From contig CAZQAA010000107.1 of the NCBI GenBank assembly GCA_964591255.1, positions 1-23,153 on the forward strand: a stretch of DNA of 23,153 nucleotides. Reading direction: 5' to 3'. Shown piece after piece: positions 5,979 to 13,031 of this stretch. The position numbers and the translations under genes were made by a program. Position 1 is the stretch's first letter, and each line of letters starts with the position of its first letter. The notes under the pieces are model-generated. The model was not told the DNA's origin. It ran no database searches and was given only the letters and a program-made list of their open reading frames with translations. The DNA comes from CAZQAA01 sp964591255. Lineage in GTDB: Bacteria > Desulfobacterota > DSM-4660 > Desulfatiglandales > Desulfatiglandaceae.

Positions 5979-7955
5979 ATGATTCCTCATCGTACACTTT
6001 TTTGGCATATCCAGTCGGCTTGGATATTTTACCTCTTTGCAGTTATTGCCGTATTGCTGTTTGCTTATGGTATTATATCCCACTTGTCGGTATGGACAAA
6101 GGGTATAAAGAACCAAAATATACCTTTCTCATGGCATAACCTGGCCGGGGTCCTTGTAGATGGTATCCTGGGTCGACGGATTTTTCGGGGAGACGTTTCG
6201 GCCGGAATCATGCATTTTCTGATTTTCTGGGGATTCATCTCCTTGTTTGCCGGCACTGTGCTCCTCTCCATCCATCACTATCTACTGCCTTTTCTGTACG
6301 GCTCTATCTATCTTGTCTATTCGATATGCCTTGATATGGCAGGAGTGATGCTGATGATCGGTCTTGTTTGGAGTTTGGCACGCAGATATCTAATGCGTCT
6401 CAAACGGCTGGAGAGGCGAACCGAAGATTTATTGATAGTGCTATGGCTTTTGGCAGTGGTATTTTCGGGATTCATAGTGGAAGGCCTGAGGCTCTCCGTT
6501 CAACAGCCGGAGTGGGCTCCATGGTCTTTTGCCGGTTATATGCTCAGCATACTTTTGATCCCATATCAGGAAACAGGAGATCTTTATTATTATTTCTGGT
6601 GGATTCATGTCGTATTAAGTCTGGGTATTATTGCTGCAATTCCTTATTGTAAGCTTTTTCATGTACTGTCAGCACCTGTGAATATCTATTTGAAAGATCA
6701 ACCCTTACAGGTAGTTCCCGCGGAAACGGCCATCAGTGAAGAAACGGTCTTTTCCTATCTTGACATGATTTCGTTTGATGCATGTATCCGCTGTGGACGC
6801 TGTATGGATGTTTGTCCCTCCCACGGTACAGGCGAACCATTTGGCCCCCGCGATCTTGTGATGGATGTCAAAAGATACATCTGGAGAGAACATGGCCCGG
6901 GGTTGTTTCGTGACCATGAAGCCGTGCTTGATGTGGAAAATTTGTGGTACTGTACCACCTGCCGGGCCTGTTTCGAAGTGTGTCCGGTCTATATCAGACC
7001 TTTTGATGTTATTCGTCAAATGAGAAGCAGAGAGGTGGAAGACGGTGTCAGGGTGCCGCAACTTTTGATCCAGACACTGGAAAGACTTTATAAGTATAAT
7101 AATCCATGGGAGTCTTCCAAGAAGAATCGCACCTCCTGGTCACATGATCTGGAGATTCCTCATATGAGTGAGCTTGAAGGTGCGGGGGCTATCTGCTATT
7201 TTGTTGGATGCACGACTGCCTTGGATACCAGGGCACAAAACCTGGCCCGTTCATTTGTTAGTATCTTGAAGCATACCCAAATTTCTTTCGGCACTCTTGG
7301 AAAAAATGAGCCATGTTGTGGCGATATTGCCAGGCGTGTAGGCGAAGAGGGCCTGTTTGAATCACAGATGGAGGAGTGTCTTGGCCTGTTTGCCCGTTAT
7401 GGGGTCAGGGAAGTGGTTACTTCATCTCCCCATTGTCTTTATACTTTCAGAAACGAATATCCTGCATTTCAGTCACAGATATATTCCGATCAGGGCCTGA
7501 ATTTTTTTGCCCGTCACTACACTGAACTTTTGAGTGATTTGTTGGTTAATGGATTGATTCGATTTGAGATACCATTTCGGAAGAGAGTCACTTACCATGA
7601 TCCATGTTATCTGGGTAGGTATAACAGGATTTTTGATGCCCCTAGGGCGGTAATCACGGCCATTCCTGGGATTGATTTTGTGGAGATGGCACATCATAGA
7701 GAATACAGTCTGTGTTGTGGAGGTGGGGGTGGCCGGATGTGGCAGGAGGGCCTTGATGCTGAGACTAAGATGTCTGAAATCAGGATAAAAGAGGCCCATA
7801 CCGCAGGTGCCGAGATTGTTATAACGGCATGTCCCCTTTGTCTTATAATGTTGGAGGATGCCCGCAAGACAGCAGAACTTGAGGAATCTTTGCAGATAAT
7901 GGACCTGAATGAGTTGGTAGTCATGGCCCTTGGGATAGAGGAGTATAGTAAATAA
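5979..7955 (+). CDS. Membrane Fe-S ETF:menaquinone oxidoreductase (EMO type; NarI-like + HdrD-like)
   Basis: 658 aa. The N-terminal part (about 1-235) has about six hydrophobic segments of the NarI-like cytochrome b type. Two ferredoxin-type [4Fe-4S] motifs follow (C269-x2-C272-x2-C275-x3-C279-P and C325-x2-C328-x2-C331-x3-C335-P), then two CCG domains as in HdrD/GlcF. The second CCG domain is complete (HDPCYLG, LCCGGGGG, CPLC). In the first, the closing CxxC reads S483-P-H-C486. This architecture, directly before etfBA, matches the EMO enzymes described for Geobacter and syntrophic fatty-acid oxidisers, which move electrons from reduced ETF to menaquinone through heme b. ATG 5979 has AGG at 5971-5973 (5-nt spacer). 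GTG 5973, with GGAG at 5965-5968, is an alternative that adds two residues. Confidence 0.88.
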   Translation: MIPHRTLFWHIQSAWIFYLFAVIAVLLFAYGIISHLSVWTKGIKNQNIPFSWHNLAGVLVDGILGRRIFRGDVSAGIMHFLIFWGFISLFAGTVLLSIHHYLLPFLYGSIYLVYSICLDMAGVMLMIGLVWSLARRYLMRLKRLERRTEDLLIVLWLLAVVFSGFIVEGLRLSVQQPEWAPWSFAGYMLSILLIPYQETGDLYYYFWWIHVVLSLGIIAAIPYCKLFHVLSAPVNIYLKDQPLQVVPAETAISEETVFSYLDMISFDACIRCGRCMDVCPSHGTGEPFGPRDLVMDVKRYIWREHGPGLFRDHEAVLDVENLWYCTTCRACFEVCPVYIRPFDVIRQMRSREVEDGVRVPQLLIQTLERLYKYNNPWESSKKNRTSWSHDLEIPHMSELEGAGAICYFVGCTTALDTRAQNLARSFVSILKHTQISFGTLGKNEPCCGDIARRVGEEGLFESQMEECLGLFARYGVREVVTSSPHCLYTFRNEYPAFQSQIYSDQGLNFFARHYTELLSDLLVNGLIRFEIPFRKRVTYHDPCYLGRYNRIFDAPRAVITAIPGIDFVEMAHHREYSLCCGGGGGRMWQEGLDAETKMSEIRIKEAHTAGAEIVITACPLCLIMLEDARKTAELEESLQIMDLNELVVMALGIEEYSK

Positions 7956-8009
7956 ACTGTTTATATTGAAAAATATCAAGATATTACACCTGAAACAGGA
8001 GATCGAGTT

Positions 8010-8801
8010 ATGGATATCATCGTTTGTGTAAAGCAGGTCCCTGAAGTGGCCGACGCAGAGCTGAAGATCAACAGGGATGGATCGGAGATCATTAGAGAAG
8101 ATCTGGTTATGAGTATCAATGAGTGGGATAATTATGCTGTAGAAGAGGCGGTTCGCCTCAAAGAGGGCTACGGTGGCAGGGTTACTGTAATTACTTTGGG
8201 AGATGAAGATTCAGAGGACGTGCTAAGGCGCGCCCTGGCCATGGGGGCGGACGAGGCCATTATGATAGATGAGGGCGGTTTTGAGGAATCTGATGCAATG
8301 GGTATTGCCCGGGGACTTTGCAGTGCGATCCGTGGCTTAAGCTTCGACCTTGTTCTGACCGGTGTCCAGAGTTCGGACAATGGATGGGGTCAGGTAGGCC
8401 TGATACTTGCCGACATGCTTCACCTCTCGTATGCTTCACTTGTTGTAGGGATTGAGATCCGTGACGGCAAGGCGGTTGTGCACAGGGAACTGGAATCCAA
8501 CACCCTGGAAAAGGTCGAGGTGGCGTTGCCTGCGCTCTTTACCATCCAGACGGGCATAAATAATCCCAGATATGTCTCTATCATGGGGATAAGGAAGGTC
8601 AGAAAAATTGGAATCAAAGAAACTGATGCCGACGAACTTGGATTATCTCATGACGATATTGGCCGAAAAGGCTCTGTTATTGCCTCCAGAACCCTTTTTC
8701 TTCCCCCGGAGGGTGAGGGTGCCGAGATCCTTACGGGAAGTGTGGACGAGATTTGTGAAAAGGCCTTTCAGATCATTTGGGACAAAGGGGGTATGATATA
8801 G
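8010..8801 (+). CDS. etfB: Electron transfer flavoprotein, beta subunit
   Basis: 263 aa, normal for EtfB. It begins with IIVCVKQVPEV, has NEWDNYAVEEAVRLKE (the segment before the recognition loop region) and the GVQSSDNGWGQVGLILADML nucleotide-site signature. Together with EtfA it forms the soluble heterodimer that collects electrons from acyl-CoA dehydrogenases. An AGGAG Shine-Dalgarno precedes ATG 8010. The gene follows the EMO gene by 54 bp and its TAG stop abuts the etfA ATG. The EMO neighbour argues for an ordinary, quinone-linked ETF rather than a bifurcating one; that is inference, since no Bcd-type dehydrogenase is adjacent. Confidence 0.95.
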   Translation: MDIIVCVKQVPEVADAELKINRDGSEIIREDLVMSINEWDNYAVEEAVRLKEGYGGRVTVITLGDEDSEDVLRRALAMGADEAIMIDEGGFEESDAMGIARGLCSAIRGLSFDLVLTGVQSSDNGWGQVGLILADMLHLSYASLVVGIEIRDGKAVVHRELESNTLEKVEVALPALFTIQTGINNPRYVSIMGIRKVRKIGIKETDADELGLSHDDIGRKGSVIASRTLFLPPEGEGAEILTGSVDEICEKAFQIIWDKGGMI

Positions 8802-9788
8802 ATGGGCGAGATCCTGGTATTGGCTGAACACCGAAAAGGAGAATTGCGTGAAGTTACATATGAGATGCTCACTTTGGCTAATAGGCTTGCAGAGGAGAAC
8901 AAGGTGGATGTAACGGCTGTTGTTTTGCAGGATCAGGGATTAGGCTTGGAGGATACGCTGAAAAATGCCTGTGACAGGATTCTGGTGATGGAAGATATGA
9001 GACTGGCCAATTATGATGCGGATCCATATCTTTTGTCCCTTAAGGCCATTATTAAGGAGCGCAGGCCGGTATTGACTCTGATCGGCCATACATCTGCAGG
9101 GATGGACCTTGCTCCTGCCCTTGCTTCAAGTATTTCCGTCCCCCTTGTGACTGATTGCCTTGATGTCAGGATGACTAAAAAGGGCCTTGAGGTCGTAAGA
9201 CAGGTCTATGGAGGAAAGATAAATGTCCGCCTTGTCATGAGGCCATCCGATCAATATATATTAAGTATTAGGGCAGGGATTTTTGATGCTGAGATAGATC
9301 AGGGTAAATCCGGTAATATAGAGAGCATCCCCGTGCCCGGCTGGGAGGAACTCGGTGGACGTAGATTTCTGGAATACCTGGAAGAAGAGATCAAAGATGT
9401 GGATATAACTGATGCAGATATCCTGGTTTCCATAGGCCGTGGGGTCGGAAAACCAGATAATATACCTGTGGCACAGGCATTCGCCGATGTAATCGGCGCG
9501 ACTCTTTCATGTTCCAGACCGGTTGCCGACAAGGGATGGTTGCCCAAAAGCAGGCAGGTAGGCACATCAGGAAAGAGCGTCAGGCCGAAGATTTATATTG
9601 CCTTGGGTATAAGTGGGGCATTCCAGCATCAGGCCGGTATGAAGAACTCCGACACCATTATTGCGGTAAACAGGGATCCGAAGGCCCCTATTTTCAAAAT
9701 AGCCCATTACGGAATAGTGGCAGATATGTTTCAGGTGTTACCTGTGTTGACCGAAAAATTCAGAGAAAAATTGGATAAGAGGAGGTAA
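8802..9788 (+). CDS. etfA: Electron transfer flavoprotein, alpha subunit
   Basis: 328 aa. The N-terminal domain (about 1-190) has the EtfA/B-type fold. The C-terminal FAD domain (about 205-320) has SRPVADKGWLP, VGTSGKSVRPKIYIALGISG, the AFQHQAGM loop and NRDPKAPIF, all standard for EtfA. There is no ferredoxin-like N-terminal extension of the kind seen in some anaerobic EtfA proteins. The start directly follows the etfB stop with no spacer, which implies translational coupling. It should carry the electron-transferring FAD that docks on the EMO encoded upstream. Confidence 0.96.
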   Translation: MGEILVLAEHRKGELREVTYEMLTLANRLAEENKVDVTAVVLQDQGLGLEDTLKNACDRILVMEDMRLANYDADPYLLSLKAIIKERRPVLTLIGHTSAGMDLAPALASSISVPLVTDCLDVRMTKKGLEVVRQVYGGKINVRLVMRPSDQYILSIRAGIFDAEIDQGKSGNIESIPVPGWEELGGRRFLEYLEEEIKDVDITDADILVSIGRGVGKPDNIPVAQAFADVIGATLSCSRPVADKGWLPKSRQVGTSGKSVRPKIYIALGISGAFQHQAGMKNSDTIIAVNRDPKAPIFKIAHYGIVADMFQVLPVLTEKFREKLDKRR

Positions 9789-9791
9789 TCC

Positions 9792-10199
9792 GTGAGCGAT
9801 AAAACGATAGAGGATAAAACCATGGAGACGGCACACAAACTTTTTGGTAAAAGCAAGACAAGACCTCCATATTTTTTATGGAAGGACTTCGATAAGGATT
9901 TGGCAAACGATTTTTCCATGTTTATAACTGGGAATCTATATTCCAGGACCGTCCTTAGCATGCCAGAGAGACAGATGGTTGCATGTGCTATGCTCGCGGC
10001 CCTCCGTGCCCGGGATGAACTTAGGCTACATGTAGATGCTGCTTTGAATGTGGGATGCAAGCCCCGCAAACTTGCAGAAATATTTTTTCAGCTGGCCACT
10101 TACGCGGGTATGCCAGCGGTCAATGAGGCCCTTGCGGTATTAAGAAATGTCCTGAAAGAAAGAGGTAACTGGCCTATGGAACAAAAACGTAATCCATGA
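9792..10199 (+). CDS. Carboxymuconolactone decarboxylase (CMD)-like protein
   Basis: 135 aa, GTG start at 9792 with a perfect AGGAGG (9780-9785) 6 nt before it, inside the end of etfA. The helical CMD/AhpD-like core shows MVACAMLAALRARDELRLH (E76, H80), then AALNVGCKPRKLAEIFFQLATYAGMP, the family's most conserved stretch. The AhpD peroxidase CxxC is absent; only single Cys are present, so peroxidase activity is unlikely. Proteins like this often sit in acyl-CoA or aromatic degradation clusters with unassigned roles. The 3-bp gap to etfA argues that it is made together with ETF. The precise reaction is unknown. Confidence 0.75.
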   Translation: MSDKTIEDKTMETAHKLFGKSKTRPPYFLWKDFDKDLANDFSMFITGNLYSRTVLSMPERQMVACAMLAALRARDELRLHVDAALNVGCKPRKLAEIFFQLATYAGMPAVNEALAVLRNVLKERGNWPMEQKRNP

Positions 10200-10255
10200 T
10201 GATTTATGGGGATGCAATAGAAGTCTCCTGTCCATGCCTTAATATAGGTGCTAAA

Positions 10256-11800
10256 ATGACAGCAAGAATTTTGATTATAGATGATGAAGAAAGAATTGTT
10301 GATCTCTTGAAAGATGTCCTTGAAGAAAAAGGATACAAGGTGAAAGGTGCATTTACAGGTGAAGATGCAGTGCGACTTGCCTCTTCTGAGGAATTCCGGG
10401 TAGCGGTGGTGGATATGTCATTGCCGGGAATGGACGGGCTTGAGACATTTGCTGCTTTAAGAAACGAAGATCCAGCTATTATAGGTATATTGATAACAGG
10501 TTACGGGACTCTGGATACGGCTGTAGAGGCCATGAAGCTCGGTTTTAGTGGCATCCTAAAAAAACCGTTTACTCCAAATGAATTGGTAGAGCTGGTGACG
10601 GAATCCTTGGAAAAGGCGGTCCTTATTGAGGAAAACACTCGGCTTAAGGCGCTTATACCACTCTATCGACTTGGCGAGAAATTTATAACATCAACGACTG
10701 AAAAGAAGGTGTTAGAGGAGTTGGTGGAGACCATTTTTCTTCAGACCGGGGCCCAGAGAATTTCTGTCATGCTGTATGATAAGGATGAGGTGTGTCTCAG
10801 GATTGCCGCGGCCAAGGGAATTGAAGAGGAAATCATCCCTAAAGTTCAGATAAGGTCCGGGGAGAGGATTGCTGGTTGGGTATTTGAGAAGAGTGAACCA
10901 CTCATATTGAACAACGGTCCTAAGAGCAATCCCGAATTTGCACCATACTTAGAGAAGGAAGAGATAGTCGCGGCCATATCGCTTCCCATGAAGACACGGG
11001 ACAAGACAATCGGGGTCATAAATGTCAGCAAGGTAAGGGAGGGGACCCCTTTCAGTCAGAGTGATATTGAAATGCTTTCGATTATATGCAGTCAGGCGGT
11101 AATGGCCATTGAAAATATCAGGGTTATGGAGGAAAGGACTGAAAGAATAAGGGTGCAAACCCTCCTTGAGCAGTATGTAGCCCCTGAGGTTGCGGAGTTG
11201 CTTATCTCCCATGGACACAACCCCCTTGATCTGGGTGAGGTAAAAGATATGACGGCACTCTTTGCCGATATCAGAAATTTTACTCATCTTGTGCAGGAAC
11301 TTCCGCTGGAGACCATAAGGTCATTCTTGAATGATTTTTTTAAACTCCTAAGTGAGATAATATTCAGGTTCAATGGTACGTTGGATAAATTCATGGGTGA
11401 TGCGGCACTTGCCGTTTTCGGAGCGCCTATCAATATTGACAAACCGAATGATGCGGCTGTTTCTGCCGCATTGGAGATCTTGGAGGCCTTTGCCAGGCTT
11501 AAGGAACGATGGATTGTAAACGGGCATCCCTTTGCACAGGTAGGCCTTGGAATCGGAATCGGGGCTGGAGAGATGTTCCTGGGCAATGTGGGTTCTGAAA
11601 GGAGGCTCGACTACACGGTCATTGGTACGGATGTCAACCTTGCCCAAAGGCTTGCTTCGGAGGCGGATTCGGGGCAGATTCTCATCTCAAAAAAGGTCAT
11701 GGACCGATTGAGTGCACAGTTTAACATTACCCGGAAGGCCCCATACCAGCTAAAGGGCCTGGAGAGTCCGATCCATATATTCTCGGTCAACGCAGAATAA
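10256..11800 (+). CDS. Response regulator with GAF domain and class III adenylate cyclase output
   Basis: 514 aa from ATG 10256 (AGGTG about 6 nt before it); the longer frame from 10196 overlaps the previous gene and is unlikely. The receiver (about 1-120) has D9/D10, phosphoacceptor D53 and K103. A GAF domain spans about 150-290. The cyclase domain (about 320-505) has the metal ligands D328 (LFADIRNFT) and D382 (KFMGD), adenine-selecting K378 and T454 (DYTVIG), and transition-state N461 and R465 (VNLAQR). All catalytic positions are filled, so it should make cAMP, activated by phosphorylation and/or a GAF ligand. No partner kinase is adjacent; the only kinase in the window has its own regulator. 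It lies 56 bp after the CMD-like gene, perhaps in the same transcript, and is convergent with the next gene. Confidence 0.92.
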   Translation: MTARILIIDDEERIVDLLKDVLEEKGYKVKGAFTGEDAVRLASSEEFRVAVVDMSLPGMDGLETFAALRNEDPAIIGILITGYGTLDTAVEAMKLGFSGILKKPFTPNELVELVTESLEKAVLIEENTRLKALIPLYRLGEKFITSTTEKKVLEELVETIFLQTGAQRISVMLYDKDEVCLRIAAAKGIEEEIIPKVQIRSGERIAGWVFEKSEPLILNNGPKSNPEFAPYLEKEEIVAAISLPMKTRDKTIGVINVSKVREGTPFSQSDIEMLSIICSQAVMAIENIRVMEERTERIRVQTLLEQYVAPEVAELLISHGHNPLDLGEVKDMTALFADIRNFTHLVQELPLETIRSFLNDFFKLLSEIIFRFNGTLDKFMGDAALAVFGAPINIDKPNDAAVSAALEILEAFARLKERWIVNGHPFAQVGLGIGIGAGEMFLGNVGSERRLDYTVIGTDVNLAQRLASEADSGQILISKKVMDRLSAQFNITRKAPYQLKGLESPIHIFSVNAE

Positions 11801-11842
11801 GCGTTGTGATTTCTAAAGACCTCTGCAATATTCTTTTTCGGG

Positions 11843-13012
11843 TCATAATCTATTGTCTAATGGGTGTGTTTTCCTCTCCCGAGAGGGCAAGACTATTACC
11901 GATCGACCGGGCATAACATCATCACCGCGTTGATTGTATGCATGTGTCTCTATTTCCACGCAGGTTTCTCCATTTTGATCGGTATATTTGTCAGCCACTT
12001 TACTTGAAAAGCGTATCACATCAGACAGAAAAACAAACCTTCTGTATTCAGCATAACAGCTTTTCAACCAACCATCATCTCCTGTCCAGTTCGTTATATG
12101 CTGAATAAACCAGCTTTGGCGCTGTGTCCCAATGTCATATGGATATGGCAATCCCATGGCACGGGCGGCCTGCTCGTTGTAGTGAACTGCCAGGAGCGGC
12201 TCCAATGCACATGTGTTGGGATCACGAAAGGCCCATGCAGGTTTTTGACGATACTCGGACAGGGCTACTTCATGGGCCGCAATGTTGGCGGGAGCAAGGC
12301 CGGCTACCATTGCCGCAATCATATCCATGATCCCAATAGGACCTTTTATTAAGGATGGCAACTCCTCTCCTGTCTGCACATCTTCCCAGTATCGTATCTT
12401 TGAACCCCTGATCTTCAAAGAGAGCGCCTCATCTTCTATTGTTCGTATCTCCCCCTCTGTCCATGGATGCGGCAATTCTATGTCTCCATAAAGGGCCATC
12501 ATCCTTGCCTTTTTTCTCTCCGCCCTCAATATCTTGCGAATTGAGACCGCTATGAGATCCCCTCTTTGGTTAAAGTATTTTTCCTGAAAGCGATCGATCA
12601 CGATCTTTCCGGCAAAGTGACTCTCTTTTGGCCCGGTAAAGTCCAAATATGTGGCATCAAATGTGAGCCTGTCATTCAACCTTACAGGTATATGAAATTT
12701 CATTTCCGTGGCAATATGAAAACCTGCCAGTCCACTCCAGCCGAATTGTACCCCGGCGAGGGCGCTGAACACCCAGGATGGAGGGGCAACAATGGTGCCA
12801 TAACGAGTTTTTTTTGCGTATTCCATATCACGCCATAATGGGTTTGGTTCGCCTATGCCGTCCACAAACCTTTTTATGGCATCCTTTGTGGCCTGTTCAT
12901 TAAAAACAACATTGTCTATACGTAGTTTAAGTCCCCTCTTTTTTTTCATTTCATCGATCAGTTCAGGGGTAAACCGACCTTCAGCCATTGCTATTTTGCT
13001 TTTGATTGCCAT
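11843..13012 (-). CDS. Two-domain MaoC-like (double hotdog) acyl-CoA hydratase/dehydratase
   Basis: 389 aa. The N-terminal half (about 15-165) resembles the FAS1-like dehydratase/MaoC_N hotdog; the hydratase-2 loop reads IGEPNPLWRD (53-62), so the usual Asp and His are Glu and Trp. The C-terminal half (about 205-385) is a second hotdog with AVHYNEQAARAMGLP, where H277 fits the MaoC histidine but the Asp normally five residues earlier is missing. It is clearly paralogous to the gene at 18136-19332 (shared AEGR-TPELI-EM start, WEDVQ-GE, KGPIG, TNW-GD, LSDVI). The likely role is hydration of an enoyl-CoA or a related CoA ester; the substrate is unknown. ATG 13012 with AGGA 8-9 nt before it. Last gene of the propeller-MMPL operon (19-bp gap). 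Confidence 0.82.
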   Translation of the reverse strand: MAIKSKIAMAEGRFTPELIDEMKKKRGLKLRIDNVVFNEQATKDAIKRFVDGIGEPNPLWRDMEYAKKTRYGTIVAPPSWVFSALAGVQFGWSGLAGFHIATEMKFHIPVRLNDRLTFDATYLDFTGPKESHFAGKIVIDRFQEKYFNQRGDLIAVSIRKILRAERKKARMMALYGDIELPHPWTEGEIRTIEDEALSLKIRGSKIRYWEDVQTGEELPSLIKGPIGIMDMIAAMVAGLAPANIAAHEVALSEYRQKPAWAFRDPNTCALEPLLAVHYNEQAARAMGLPYPYDIGTQRQSWFIQHITNWTGDDGWLKSCYAEYRRFVFLSDVIRFSSKVADKYTDQNGETCVEIETHAYNQRGDDVMPGRSVIVLPSRERKTHPLDNRL

Positions 13013-13031
13013 GAAAGAAATCCTACCTCAC

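Noticed and set aside
7473..7979. A 168-codon minus-strand frame opposite the EMO-type gene
   Set aside because: It is antisense to the conserved CCG domains, with low-complexity translation and no ribosome binding site.
10196..10255. Longer start for the receiver-cyclase
   Set aside because: The extra 20 residues overlap the CMD-like gene's stop and do not resemble a receiver domain. ATG 10256 has a Shine-Dalgarno and gives the normal TARILIIDDEE start.
11788..11806. Small inverted repeat CAACGC/GCGTTG at the cyclase stop codon as a terminator
   Set aside because: The stem is only 6 bp with a 7-nt loop, includes the stop codon and has no T-tract. Too weak to call, although some termination signal would be expected between these convergent genes.
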